From positions 1,736,001 through 1,800,000 of the forward strand of contig NZ_BAAAOH010000001.1 of the NCBI RefSeq assembly GCF_039530225.1: DNA of 64,000 nt, given 5' to 3'. Of the stretch, positions 8,257 to 16,824 are shown in pieces. The stretch is from Microbacterium pumilum (GTDB taxonomy: Bacteria; Actinomycetota; Actinomycetes; Actinomycetales; Microbacteriaceae). The translations under genes were made by a program, and so were the position numbers. How positions within the stretch are numbered: the first letter of the stretch is position 1; each line of letters starts with the position of its first letter. The notes beneath the pieces were generated by a model, which had not been told where the DNA came from, made no database searches, and saw only the letters and a list, made by a program, of their open reading frames with translations.

Positions 8257-9702
8257 ATGGCCGACATCTTCTCGCAGCCGTGGTTCTGGCCCGCGGTCAT
8301 CGTGTCGGTGGGGCTGCCCGTGGCGCTCATCGGGCTCACCGAGCTGCACAATGCCCTCGCGCGCCGGGGCAGCCGGGCGGCCCCGATCATCCTGATGGTG
8401 CGCAACTACCTCGTGCCGGTGGCGGCGATCCTGGTGCTGATGGCGCAGCCGGGGGCGTGGCAGGGGCAGGGCACGTGGCCGAGGGTGGTGGCGACGGTCT
8501 TCGGACTGCTCGTCATCGTCGTCGTGATCAACGCGATCAACCACCTCGTGTTCCACCGCGGTGAGAAGGGGTCGTGGCGCGACAGGTTCCCGACGATCTT
8601 CAGCGACCTCATCCGCTTCGTCTTCATCATCGTGGGCATCGCGCTGCTGTTCTGGTGGGTGTGGGGGACGGATGTCGCGGGCGTCTTCGCCGCGCTCGGG
8701 GTGACGTCGATCATCGTCGGCCTGGCGCTGCAGAACGCCGTCGGCTCGATCGTGTCAGGACTCTTCCTCATCTTCGAAGCGCCGTTCGAGCTCGGCGACT
8801 GGATAGAGACCAGCGAGGACACCGGCTCCGCCCGCGGCCAGATCGTCGAGGTGAACTGGCGCGCCATCCACATCGACACCGGCAACGGGATCGTCATCAT
8901 GCCGACCGCTGAGCTCGCCGAGGGGTCGTTCACGAATCTCTCCCGCAGCCCCGATCCGTACGCCGCGACACCGGAGGTCACGTTCGGCACCGACGACCCG
9001 CCGGGGCGGGTGCGTGAGATCCTCGTCTCGGTCGCGCGAGACATCCCGTTGGCCTCGCCGGATCGCGAGCCGAACGCGAAGAGCCTCGCCGGTTCGCGGT
9101 TCGCCGTCGCGATCCCGCTGCAGAATCCCGGCGACCACGACGCCGTCATCGACACCTTCCTGACGCGGCTCTGGTATGCGGCGCGCCGCGCAGATCTGCA
9201 CCTCGACGGCGACATGACGGACGACTGGCGGACGCCGGCCCGGCTGCAGGACGCACTCCGACAGCTGGCCGCACCGCTCAGCCTCAAGCCCGGTGACACG
9301 GACGCGCTCGCGGCGCACACGCGCCTGGAGCGCTACTGCGCCGGGGAGTCGATCCTGCGGCCCGGTACGGTGCCGGTGGAGACCCGGTTCATCCTCAGCG
9401 GCACCGTCGTGCTCGGCATCCCGACCGAGGACCAGGGATTCGTGCAGGTCGCCCAGCTCGGCAAAGACGACGCGATCGGCATCACTGCGCTGTCGCGGAC
9501 GCAGACCATCTCTCGCGCTGTGGCGACAAGCGACGTGGATGTCGTCGTCTTCCCGATCGAGGTGCTCGACGACATCGTGCGAGCGCACCCGGTGGTCGCG
9601 CGAGAGCTCGTCCGCGAGAGCGAGAACCGCCTCCAACGCGCGCGGATCGCACTGAGTGCGGTCGGCGAGCCGCTGCCCTTCGGCCGCCAGACGCTCGGCT
9701 GA
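8257..9702 (+). CDS. MscS-type channel with C-terminal cyclic-nucleotide-binding domain (bCNG family)
   Basis: A 481-residue mechanosensitive-channel relative. Hydrophobic helices in the first 150 residues end in a Gly/Ala-rich pore helix (G-L-A-L-Q-N-A-V-G-S-I-V-S-G-L-F) and the MscS beta domain (F-E-L-G-D-W-I). Residues about 350-465 form a CRP/CNBD-like domain (R-F-I-L-S-G-T-V-V-L-G, then I-S-R-A-V-A-T). In the phosphate-binding cassette the usual G-E pair reads G-I-T, while the Arg is kept. MscS-CNBD proteins are known as the bacterial cyclic-nucleotide-gated channel family. The gene starts 8 bases after the cyclase-like receptor, so the two are very likely a signalling pair; which ligand binds is open. 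Confidence 0.87.
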   Translation: MADIFSQPWFWPAVIVSVGLPVALIGLTELHNALARRGSRAAPIILMVRNYLVPVAAILVLMAQPGAWQGQGTWPRVVATVFGLLVIVVVINAINHLVFHRGEKGSWRDRFPTIFSDLIRFVFIIVGIALLFWWVWGTDVAGVFAALGVTSIIVGLALQNAVGSIVSGLFLIFEAPFELGDWIETSEDTGSARGQIVEVNWRAIHIDTGNGIVIMPTAELAEGSFTNLSRSPDPYAATPEVTFGTDDPPGRVREILVSVARDIPLASPDREPNAKSLAGSRFAVAIPLQNPGDHDAVIDTFLTRLWYAARRADLHLDGDMTDDWRTPARLQDALRQLAAPLSLKPGDTDALAAHTRLERYCAGESILRPGTVPVETRFILSGTVVLGIPTEDQGFVQVAQLGKDDAIGITALSRTQTISRAVATSDVDVVVFPIEVLDDIVRAHPVVARELVRESENRLQRARIALSAVGEPLPFGRQTLG

Positions 9703-9747
9703 TCCATCCCGCGACCGCCGACCGACGGCCGATGGATGCCGCGGCAA

Positions 9748-9753
9748 TAGGCT
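9748..9753 (+). promoter_or_regulatory. -10 box of leaderless truA
   Basis: TAGGCT followed by six bases and the GTG start at 9760, so transcription probably begins at or next to the start codon. There is no Shine-Dalgarno sequence. Confidence 0.6.
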
Positions 9754-9759
9754 GAGGCC

Positions 9760-10629
9760 GTGCGCATCCGGCTCGACATCGCCTACGACGGCACGAACTT
9801 CCGCGGCTGGGCTCGCCAGCCGGGTTTGCGCACGGTGCAGGGCACCCTCGAGGACGCGCTCGCGCGAGTGCTCGGCGGCGCCCCGCGACTCGTGGTGGCA
9901 GGACGCACCGACTCGGGAGTGCACGCCACAGGCCAGGTGGCGCACATCGATCTGGACGACGGCCAGCAGGAACGGCTCGCCGCACGTCGCTCGCGCGCCG
10001 GCTCCGAGGCCGAAGGCGGCTCGGCGAGCGATCAGGCGATCGCCGTGCTCGCGGCGCGGATCTCGGGTGTCGTCGGCGCGTATCCCGACGTCGCGGTGCG
10101 CCGATCGTCGCTCGCACCGTCGGGCTTCGATGCGCGCTTCTCAGCCGTATGGCGCCGGTACGAGTACCGTGTCGCCGATCGGGCGTCGGGCTACGACCCC
10201 CTCGAGCGACATCGCACGACGAACGTCCGTGCGTCGCTGGACGAGACCGTGATGGATGCGGCGGCCCGCTCTCTCATCGGGCTGCACGATTTCGCGGCGT
10301 ACTGCAAGCCGCGCGACGAGGCGACGACGATCCGCACCCTGCTCGAGTTCGACTGGCATCGGGACGCCGATGGGGTGATCGTCGCGAACGTCAAGGCCGA
10401 CGCGTTCTGCCACAGCATGGTGCGCGCTCTCGTCGGTGCCTGCGTCGCGGTGGGCGACGGCAGGCTGGATGCGGCCGACCTCGTGGACATCCGCGACACG
10501 GGGGAGCGCGTCCCCGAAGTGAAGGTGCTCGCCGCGCGCGGCCTGACGCTCACCCAGGTCGGGTATCCGGCGGATGACCTGCTCGCCCAGCGCGCCGAGC
10601 AGACCCGCAACCGCCGCGACCGGGAGTGA
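9760..10629 (+). CDS. truA: tRNA pseudouridine(38-40) synthase TruA
   Basis: TruA converts uridines 38-40 of the anticodon stem to pseudouridine. The 289-residue protein has the family start R-I-R-L-D-I-A-Y-D-G-T-N-F-R-G-W and the catalytic aspartate in A-G-R-T-D-S-G-V-H-A-T-G-Q-V-A-H. Further family blocks are R-R-Y-E-Y-R-V and F-C-H-S-M-V-R-A-L-V-G. A low-similarity insert lies around residues 68-90. The GTG start is leaderless behind TAGGCT. In most Actinobacteria truA lies between rplQ and rplM; here both neighbours have been pushed away by inserted blocks of about 6.5 and 34 kb. Confidence 0.95.
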   Translation: MRIRLDIAYDGTNFRGWARQPGLRTVQGTLEDALARVLGGAPRLVVAGRTDSGVHATGQVAHIDLDDGQQERLAARRSRAGSEAEGGSASDQAIAVLAARISGVVGAYPDVAVRRSSLAPSGFDARFSAVWRRYEYRVADRASGYDPLERHRTTNVRASLDETVMDAAARSLIGLHDFAAYCKPRDEATTIRTLLEFDWHRDADGVIVANVKADAFCHSMVRALVGACVAVGDGRLDAADLVDIRDTGERVPEVKVLAARGLTLTQVGYPADDLLAQRAEQTRNRRDRE

Positions 10630-10698
10630 GCTGCGGTTGATCGCTAGGGAGTCGCTGTGCATCCGTCAACCGGATACCCACGCGAAACGTGCGCGCCC

Positions 10699-10704
10699 TA
10701 GGCT
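10699..10704 (+). promoter_or_regulatory. -10 box of a leaderless start at 10713
   Basis: TAGGCT, eight bases before the ATG at 10713. It supports that ATG over the in-frame upstream ATG at 10689, which would lie before the transcript start. Confidence 0.55.
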
Positions 10705-10712
10705 GGGGCGCC

Positions 10713-11405
10713 ATGAAGGTCATCTCGTACAACCTCCGCAAACACCGCGCCGCACGTGAGCTCGTCGATCTCGTGGAGCGCTACAGCGCGGATGTTCTGT
10801 GCGTGCAGGAGTGCGACACCACCGCGATCCCGGAGCACGTCGGGGGCCTCCGGCTAGCGGATTCCACCAACCGCAACCGCCTCGGCCTCGCGCTCTACTA
10901 CCGCGAGAACACCTACCGCCTGGTCGACGTGCGCGCGCTCGCACTGAAGAAGTCGCTGCATGATCGCGTACTCAAGCCGGCGGAGGAGAGGATGCTGGGC
11001 GTCCGGCTGCACGACATCGACGACCGCCGCGACATCATCGTCGCGTCGTTCCACGCCGCGCCCCTGACCGCGTTGAACTCGCTCCGTCGGCACCAGATCC
11101 GAACAGCGCTGACGGAACTCGGCGAGTTGGGCGAGGGGCTGCCGGCGCTCATGGTCGGCGACTTCAACTACCCCGTCTTCAAGGAGAACCTCGGTCAGAA
11201 GGTGCGCGAGCAGGGGTACGAACTCACCCTGAGCGACTCCCGAACCTACACGCGCTACCGGTTCTTCCGCGGCCACTACGACTTCGCGACCTCGGTCGGC
11301 TTCACCATCGACCGAGTCCGGACACTGCCGCAGGGACTGAGCGACCACCTGCCGATCCTTGTGACCGCGAGCCACCCCGCGGATGCCGCGCGCAACGTCG
11401 CCTGA
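10713..11405 (+). CDS. Endonuclease/exonuclease/phosphatase-family protein
   Basis: A 230-residue metal-dependent phosphoesterase of the EEP superfamily (relatives of DNase I, exonuclease III and inositol phosphatases). Visible motifs, in order: S-Y-N-L-R (metal-site Asn), C-V-Q-E-C (Glu), M-V-G-D-F-N-Y-P (Asp/Asn) and the terminal L-S-D-H-L-P-I (Asp-His). No signal peptide is evident, so it is probably cytoplasmic. The substrate cannot be told. It is followed with one intervening base by the VanZ-like gene (TGAcGTG), so the two are probably translationally coupled. Confidence 0.85.
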   Translation: MKVISYNLRKHRAARELVDLVERYSADVLCVQECDTTAIPEHVGGLRLADSTNRNRLGLALYYRENTYRLVDVRALALKKSLHDRVLKPAEERMLGVRLHDIDDRRDIIVASFHAAPLTALNSLRRHQIRTALTELGELGEGLPALMVGDFNYPVFKENLGQKVREQGYELTLSDSRTYTRYRFFRGHYDFATSVGFTIDRVRTLPQGLSDHLPILVTASHPADAARNVA

Positions 11406-11406
11406 C

Positions 11407-11883
11407 GTGGCGCCGTCGGATGCGACCCCGTCGCCGGCGATCGCAGCGACTGGACGGCACCGCCGGTGGATCTGGCGCACCCTCGCCGCCGGATACGGGC
11501 TCGCCCTCATTCTCATCGCGTTCTGGCCCACGCCCGTCGATCGGCCCGCCCGTGGCCTGCTGTGGTCGATCAGCGAGGCTGTTCCGTGGCTCACCTATGA
11601 CGTGATCGAGTTCGGCGCGAACGTGCTGCTGTTCGTGCCGCTCGGCATCCTGCTCGCACTGGCGTTACGGAGCCGACGCGGGTGGGTGATGCCGATCGCG
11701 TTGGCTGTGACCGTGCTGATCGAATCCGGGCAGGCTCTGTTCCTGGCGGAGCGGACGGCCAGCATCCGCGACGTCATCGCCAACTCGCTGGGTGCGGGGA
11801 TCGGACTCGCGCTGGTGCTCCTCGTCACCCGCCGGCGCATGCGGCGAGTGGACTCCCGTGAGAACGCTCAGCTCCCGGGCTGA
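11407..11883 (+). CDS. VanZ-family membrane protein
   Basis: About 158 residues with four predicted helices and the VanZ signature near the C-terminus (E-R-T-A-S-I-R-D-V-I-A-N-S-L-G-A-G-I-G). VanZ proteins are membrane proteins of unclear function, first linked to teicoplanin resistance and common next to envelope genes. The GTG at 11407, one base after the preceding stop, is preferred; an ATG at 11383 would overlap the upstream gene by 23 bases. A second VanZ protein lies at the other end of the polysaccharide locus (43083-43541). Confidence 0.8.
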   Translation: MAPSDATPSPAIAATGRHRRWIWRTLAAGYGLALILIAFWPTPVDRPARGLLWSISEAVPWLTYDVIEFGANVLLFVPLGILLALALRSRRGWVMPIALAVTVLIESGQALFLAERTASIRDVIANSLGAGIGLALVLLVTRRRMRRVDSRENAQLPG

Positions 11884-11885
11884 GC
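11866..11885 (+). terminator. Candidate hairpin terminator overlapping the VanZ stop
   Basis: GCTCAG (11866-11871) pairs with CTGAGC (11880-11885) around CTCCCGGG, followed by CTTTCTC. The stem is short but lies exactly at the end of the plus-strand unit, facing the convergent ugd-like gene. Confidence 0.35.
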
Positions 11886-11916
11886 CTTTCTCGTCGGCGT
11901 CTGGCGTAGGGCCTCG

Positions 11917-13272
11917 CTACGGGCGGCCCATTCCGTAGTATGTCCAGCCCGCCGCGCGCCAGGCCGCGGCATCCAGGCAATTGCGTCCGTCGATGACGAT
12001 CCGCCCCTCAGTGAGACTCGCGGCCTGCACCGGATCGAGGTCCTTGCGGTACTCGTCCCATTCGGTGACGACGATGACGGCGTCGGCTCCCGCGAGCGCC
12101 TCGTCGCGATCTTCGACGTACGTGAGCTGCGGGTGCGCGCGTGATGCGTTCTCGATCGCGGCGGGATCTGTGACCGTGACCGAGGCCCCGAGTCCGTGCA
12201 GCCGAACAGCCACATCGAGCGCCGGGGAGTCGCGGATGTCGTCGCTGTGCGGCTTGAAGGCTGCGCCGAGCACCGTGACCTTCTTGCCGTACACGGCTCC
12301 GTCGAGCGATTCGACGACCAGCTGCACCGCGCGCTCGCGGCGCCGGAGATTGATCGCGTCGACTTCGCGCAGGAATCCGACCGATTCGCCGCGTCCGAGC
12401 TCCTCGGCCCTGGCCGAGAATGCGCGGATGTCCTTGGGAAGACAGCCGCCGCCGAAGCCGATTCCCGCGCCGAGGAACCGTCGGCCGATGCGCGCATCGT
12501 GCCCGATCGCGTCGGCGAGCTGAGTCACGTCGGCCCCTGTGACCTCGGCGATCTCGGCCATCGCGTTGATGAAGGAGATCTTCGTCGCCAGGAAGGCGTT
12601 GGCGGCGACCTTGACCAGCTCGGCGGTCGGGCGGTCGGTGACGATGAAGGGCGTGTCCTTCGCGACCGCGGGGTGGTAGACCGCCCGAAGCACATCGGCA
12701 GCTCTGTCACCGTCCGCGCCGGGGGTCACTCCGACGACCAGTCGATCGGGATCGATGGTGTCCTGCACGGCCCAGCCTTCGCGGAGGAATTCGGGATTCC
12801 AGACGAGGGTGGCGCCCGTCGCCTCCACGCGGGGTGCGAGCTCCGCCGACGTGCCCACGGGGACCGTCGACTTGCCCGCGACGACATCGCCGGGGCTGAG
12901 GTAGGGAAGGAGGCCATCGATCGCGGCGTTCACATACGTCAGGTCAGCCGCATAGCCGTCCTTCTGCTGTGGGGTGCCCACGCCGACGAAATGCACGGCC
13001 GCACCCTGGGCGGCGGCCATGTCGGTGGTGAATCGGAGCCGCCCGGACTGGATTCCCGCGGTGAGGATCTCCTGCAGGCCGGGCTCGAAGAAGGGGGCGT
13101 GGCCCTGGGCCAAAGATTCGATCTTGCGCGCGTCGACGTCGATTCCGACGACGTCGTGGCCGATCGACGCCATGGCGGCCGCGTGCACGGCGCCGAGGTA
13201 GCCGCAGCCGATGACGGACAGCTTCATGGTGGTACTCGAACTCTCAGTCGGGTGCGCGATCTCCGAGGTCAT
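11917..13272 (-). CDS. UDP-glucose/GDP-mannose dehydrogenase family protein (UDP-glucose 6-dehydrogenase)
   Basis: Oxidises a nucleotide sugar twice to the uronic acid (UDP-glucose to UDP-glucuronate in the best-known case), giving an acidic building block for the polysaccharide. It has an N-terminal NAD-binding fold (V-I-G-C-G-Y-L-G), the substrate region with E-F-L-R-E-G, and the catalytic cysteine in G-I-G-F-G-G-G-C-L-P-K-D. The length (451, or 436 from the inner start) is typical. ATG 13272 overlaps the preceding stop as ATGA and has AGGA upstream; ATG 13227 matches the family start better and is possible. It is last in the operon 16481-11917. UDP-glucose is inferred, not certain. Confidence 0.9.
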   Translation of the reverse strand: MTSEIAHPTESSSTTMKLSVIGCGYLGAVHAAAMASIGHDVVGIDVDARKIESLAQGHAPFFEPGLQEILTAGIQSGRLRFTTDMAAAQGAAVHFVGVGTPQQKDGYAADLTYVNAAIDGLLPYLSPGDVVAGKSTVPVGTSAELAPRVEATGATLVWNPEFLREGWAVQDTIDPDRLVVGVTPGADGDRAADVLRAVYHPAVAKDTPFIVTDRPTAELVKVAANAFLATKISFINAMAEIAEVTGADVTQLADAIGHDARIGRRFLGAGIGFGGGCLPKDIRAFSARAEELGRGESVGFLREVDAINLRRRERAVQLVVESLDGAVYGKKVTVLGAAFKPHSDDIRDSPALDVAVRLHGLGASVTVTDPAAIENASRAHPQLTYVEDRDEALAGADAVIVVTEWDEYRKDLDPVQAASLTEGRIVIDGRNCLDAAAWRAAGWTYYGMGRP

Positions 13273-14342
13273 CGGAGATCCTGCGCGTGGGCTCGTGACG
13301 GTTCAGTGGGGTCAGTGGTCAGCCCCATGGCAGCGAGCCAGATGGATTCCACTTTAGGGAAAACCGCGTCGGCGGAGAACCGCTCCGAGAATCTGTCGAA
13401 ACCGGCGTTCGCGATCGCGAGGCGCTCGGCGTCGTCCGTGGTCGCCTGCCGCAACGCCGACGAGAGTTCGTCGACCGAGCCGGCGGACACCAGGATGCCG
13501 CATCCGTCCGACAGAACCGCGGGAATGCCGCCGACGGTGGTGGAGATCACGCAGGCGCGCCGCGCCATGGCTTCGAGGATGAACATCGGCATGGCTTCGT
13601 CCCTCGAGGGGAGAACCGCGACTTCGGCGTCGTCCAGGAGCGACATCAGCTCGCCGTGGCCGAGGCTGCCGACGAACTCGGCGCGCGGAAGCGAAGGGTC
13701 GACGAGGTGGCCGTCGCGGATGGGACCGGCGACCACGAGCCGCCACGGCTCCGGCGGTGCGGCGCGCCGCCAGGCCTCCTGCAGCACGTCGATTCCTTTT
13801 CGATGCGATACGACGCCGCCGAAGACGACGGTCTTCTCCTTCTCGGATGCCGCGCCGACGGGGATCGCGTTGGGCACGAGCTCGACGCGGTCGGCGCCGA
13901 TGTGCCGCGCGCAGATCTCGCTCGTCTCTTCGCTCAGACTGATCACACGGCTCGAGGCGGCGAGCACTTTTCCGACCAGGGCGCGGTTCTGGCGTTCGAA
14001 CGCGGCGAATTCGCTCCCGTGCATGTGGGCGATCACCGGCAGCCCACGATGGGCGGCATATCGGGCCACCCAGCCTTCCCGCACGAACGACCCGCGTTCG
14101 CTGAGGTGAACGACCACGACCGCCTGTTCACCGGAGCGCGCGATGGCGCGCACCTTTCGAAGAGCGCGCACGAAGCCTCGCGCCGCCGCCACATGGTCGC
14201 CGGGATCGCCGCGCGACTCGATCACTTGGACGTCGACGCGCGGAAACGGCCACGCGAGATAGGCGTTGATGACCTGGGTCATCCCGCCGGGAATGTCGCC
14301 AGAACGGCCGACGTGGTACACGCGGGGGTGGTGCTCAGCCAA
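13269..14342 (-). CDS. Glycosyltransferase family 4-like protein
   Basis: A GT-B fold sugar transferase of about 357 residues. The N-half includes R-V-Y-H-V-G-R-S-G-D-I-P-G-G-M-T-Q-V, a nucleotide-sugar enzyme glycine-rich loop. The C-half has G-G-V-V-S-H-R-K-G-I-D-V-L, V-L-P-S-R-D-E-A-M-P-M-F-I-L-E-A-M-A (the E-x7-E region of GT4 enzymes) and the G-G-I-P-A-V loop. The start is uncertain: TTG 14342 lies six bases behind GGAGG and overlaps the preceding stop, while ATG 14378 lacks a ribosome site. Its stop overlaps the ugd-like start. Probably cytoplasmic or peripheral at the membrane; donor and acceptor are unknown. Confidence 0.85.
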   Translation of the reverse strand: MAEHHPRVYHVGRSGDIPGGMTQVINAYLAWPFPRVDVQVIESRGDPGDHVAAARGFVRALRKVRAIARSGEQAVVVVHLSERGSFVREGWVARYAAHRGLPVIAHMHGSEFAAFERQNRALVGKVLAASSRVISLSEETSEICARHIGADRVELVPNAIPVGAASEKEKTVVFGGVVSHRKGIDVLQEAWRRAAPPEPWRLVVAGPIRDGHLVDPSLPRAEFVGSLGHGELMSLLDDAEVAVLPSRDEAMPMFILEAMARRACVISTTVGGIPAVLSDGCGILVSAGSVDELSSALRQATTDDAERLAIANAGFDRFSERFSADAVFPKVESIWLAAMGLTTDPTEPSRAHAQDLR

Positions 14343-15474
14343 CAACGACCTCCGCGGTGAGCGTGTCGGCCGGCTCATCGGAGAGCACGGCGATCAGCTC
14401 GCCGCGCACATCGGAGAGACGGCCGCGCGCGATCAGCAGCCGGCGCAGCATGTCGCCGCGCTTGGAGGTGATCCTCGCGAGGCTGTCGGCGAGTTCGGCC
14501 GCCGGCATCCCCGACGTGTTCACAGCCACGTCGTCGATTCCGATCGTGCCGAAATGGCGGACGACCTTCTGTTCCTTGTCCTCGCCGTACAGCTGAAGGC
14601 CGACGGGCGCCGCGCCCTCTGTGAACGCTGCGATGATCACATGGAGCCGATCGCTGGCGGCGACGCGCGTGCGACGGTAGAGCGCTCGGAGCCGCGCCTC
14701 CTGTGCCGCATGATCCGCGATCTCCGACCACTCGAGCAGGTTGGCGCCCAGATCCTTGACGAGGCGTCGTGACCGATCGTTGTCGACGGCGACCTGGGTC
14801 ACGACCCAGATCTCCAGCCCCTGGCTGCGGGCGAAGGAGGTGATTCCGGCGAACCATTCTTCATCCGGGTACGGGCGCGGCGCGACGTCGACGTCGTCGC
14901 GCAACGAGATCACCATCACGTCGCGGCTCGTGTCGTCGATCGCGGCAGCGAGATCGGCGTCGGAGAGTCCCTCGGCGTAGCCGAGGTCGGGCATCGCGCT
15001 CCCGAATCCGAGATACTCCGCTGTGCTGTCGTCGCGCCAGCGGGTGTAGGAGCTCAGCGCATTCGACGGCCACATGACCGCTCTCGGGAGGGGGGCGAAG
15101 TTGCGGGCACCGACGCCGATGCGGCTGACCGAGCCGCCACGGGCGCGGATCAATGCGGCTGCCGGCAGCATCACGAGATGCTCCTTCATGCCGACCAGGG
15201 TCAGCTGGATCTCACCCGGCTTGTAGATCGAACTCGCGGTGCCCTTCAGCGCGGACTTCAGCAGTGCCGAGTACCACTTCGGCAGGGAGCGATAGATGAC
15301 GTCGTCATCCCCCACTCCGAGCGCCTCGTCGTAGCCGTCAGGAGAGTTGCCGACATAGACGTGCAGCCGCCCCCCCTCGCGCGCCCAGTCCAGAAGGGGT
15401 CGCCGGAGGATGATGTCGCCGATGTTCTCGTACTGACCGCGTCCGACCGCGAAGACGTTCCGCTCCGCCGCCAT
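14335..15474 (-). CDS. Polysaccharide pyruvyl transferase family protein (copy 1)
   Basis: Expected to form pyruvate ketals on sugars from phosphoenolpyruvate, adding negative charge to the glycan. The 379-residue protein has the family N-terminus V-G-R-G-Q-Y-E-N-I-G-D-I-I-L-R-R, a central Rossmann-like region and the conserved A-S-D-R-L-H-V-I-I near the C-terminus. ATG 15474 shares its A with the preceding stop (TGATG), so it is translationally coupled to the Alg13/14-like gene. It closely resembles the copy at 21328-22404 (shared I-G/V-G-D, D-D-V-I-Y-R-S and S-D-R-L-H segments). One of four pyruvyl-transferase paralogues in this locus. Confidence 0.88.
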   Translation of the reverse strand: MAAERNVFAVGRGQYENIGDIILRRPLLDWAREGGRLHVYVGNSPDGYDEALGVGDDDVIYRSLPKWYSALLKSALKGTASSIYKPGEIQLTLVGMKEHLVMLPAAALIRARGGSVSRIGVGARNFAPLPRAVMWPSNALSSYTRWRDDSTAEYLGFGSAMPDLGYAEGLSDADLAAAIDDTSRDVMVISLRDDVDVAPRPYPDEEWFAGITSFARSQGLEIWVVTQVAVDNDRSRRLVKDLGANLLEWSEIADHAAQEARLRALYRRTRVAASDRLHVIIAAFTEGAAPVGLQLYGEDKEQKVVRHFGTIGIDDVAVNTSGMPAAELADSLARITSKRGDMLRRLLIARGRLSDVRGELIAVLSDEPADTLTAEVVVG

Positions 15475-16481
15475 CAGCTCTGAGCCCGCGCGAATCGGTC
15501 GTCGGCGACCTTCTGGCCGTCGATGATGCGCCGCGTGGCCGCATACCGGACGATCGCCTCGTTGAGCTGAGGGCCTTCGACGGCGATCCCGATTCCGTTC
15601 GCGTTCACCAGATCGGCGATCTCCAGCTGGTGATCGTCGACGTGCTCTCCGCGCGTCGCGCGTCGAACAGCCTGCACGGGGAAGATGCCGAGGTTGAGCA
15701 GCTCGAGCAGAGTCCCGACCCCGGCGTGAGTGATCACGACATCGGCTTCGGCGGCGCACCGCGAGAATTCATCGGGCGACAGGTAGTGGTGAACGGAGCC
15801 GGGGAGAACGTCGCCGCGGGGGGTGTCCCCGATCTGCCACGTGGTGTGCTCATTGGCGAGGCCCGTCTCCAGGAAGGCATCGATCACCGAGTCGAAGCGA
15901 TAGCCGCGGATCGTTCCGAGCGTCACGAACACCCGCAGCGGCTCGAGGGGCGTGGGTCGCTGCTCGCTGCGGAAGTCCGCCAGGATGCTGGGGTGGGTCT
16001 GCCAGCGGCCCCCCGCCCAGGAGGCGTGCTGGGTGCGCAGCTCGATGCCCGGCACGCGCTGCAGCAGCTTGCCTGTCGCGGACGGCCCGGCGAGACGGCA
16101 GACGCTCTCGATGTAGGTGCTCGGGATGCCGCGCATCCGCGCCATCGGCAAAGCCGCTGTGGCGATCGCCGCACCGGTGCTGAACGCCGCGTCGAAACGC
16201 TCGCGTGCAAGGATCCGACGGAACACGGGGACGGACGCCGCCGTGCCCTTGAGGTCACGCGGCCCCACGTATGGCAGATAGGCGACTCGGCGGCCGGCCA
16301 GCTGCATCCGGCTCTGGGGAGTGTCGAAGGTCACCCACAGCGATTCCGGGTTGACTCCCATGCGGGACTCGACCCGGAGCAGCTCCGTGAGGTGACCACC
16401 CGTCGAGCACACCATGAGGGACTTGGCCCCGGTGTCGGGTGTGTCGTCGGTGGCGATCTTCGTGCTGTCCTGTGCGTTCAC
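15474..16481 (-). CDS. Fused Alg14/Alg13-like glycosyltransferase (PssD-PssE type)
   Basis: A 335-residue fusion of the two halves of the membrane-associated Alg13-Alg14 type enzyme. Residues about 15-165 hold the Alg14/PssD part (V-C-S-T-G-G-H-L-T-E-L-L) and about 185-330 the Alg13/PssE part (V-F-V-T-L-G-T-I-R-G and I-T-H-A-G-V-G-T-L-L-E). Such enzymes add the second sugar to a lipid-linked first sugar, often GlcNAc or GlcA. GTG 16481 was chosen because the further upstream sequence is unconserved and lies at a probable -10 (TAGGGT near 16580). First gene of the four-gene minus operon ending at 11917. Confidence 0.85.
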   Translation of the reverse strand: MNAQDSTKIATDDTPDTGAKSLMVCSTGGHLTELLRVESRMGVNPESLWVTFDTPQSRMQLAGRRVAYLPYVGPRDLKGTAASVPVFRRILARERFDAAFSTGAAIATAALPMARMRGIPSTYIESVCRLAGPSATGKLLQRVPGIELRTQHASWAGGRWQTHPSILADFRSEQRPTPLEPLRVFVTLGTIRGYRFDSVIDAFLETGLANEHTTWQIGDTPRGDVLPGSVHHYLSPDEFSRCAAEADVVITHAGVGTLLELLNLGIFPVQAVRRATRGEHVDDHQLEIADLVNANGIGIAVEGPQLNEAIVRYAATRRIIDGQKVADDRFARAQS

Positions 16482-16824
16482 GTGAGAACTCCGGCGGATG
16501 CAGGAGAGCGGAGCCGCGGAACGGTCGCTCTCGATGGATACGGCTCCGGCACAACGCTGGCGATAGCCCGTCCATTGCACCCTATCCGCGGTCGGGCCGG
16601 TTCACCCCACTGAGAGCAGGACATTTACGGGCGCGTAACCACACGTCACCCCGCGTTCACAAAAGGGCCGGCTCGGCGTGAACAAGGGATTACGTCCGGT
16701 TACGTCTTGCGCATCTGGTGAACTTGCGCTGCTCGAGGCGGCATAGTGGGATCAATTCGAAGTCTCCGGCTGGGTATGCGGCGAGATCCGCATCCGGTGG
16801 CGTCCAACACAGAGAGTCGAGCAC
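16482..16824. other. Divergent intergenic region with promoters
   Basis: A 343-base gene-free stretch between a minus operon (from 16481) and the plus gene at 16825. It holds a TAGGGT -10 candidate for the minus operon (about 16580) and CATAGT (16742-16747) for the plus gene. It also holds a GTTCAC/GTGAAC pair around 16655-16686 and the sequence TAACCACACGTCAC (16636-16649), which is almost repeated upstream of 21328. Confidence 0.5.
16636..16649 (+). promoter_or_regulatory. Shared motif TAACC-N-CACGTCAC, copy A
   Basis: TAACCACACGTCAC here and TAACCCGCACGTCAC at 21244-21258 differ by only a one-base change and a one-base indel. Both lie in promoter regions of the polysaccharide locus. Possibly a binding site for a common regulator; only two copies are clear. 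Confidence 0.35.

Noticed and set aside
6071..9702. Pycsar-type antiphage system
   Set aside because: Pycsar uses a soluble pyrimidine cyclase; here the cyclase-like protein is a HAMP-linked membrane receptor and the partner is an MscS channel, so sensory signalling is more likely.
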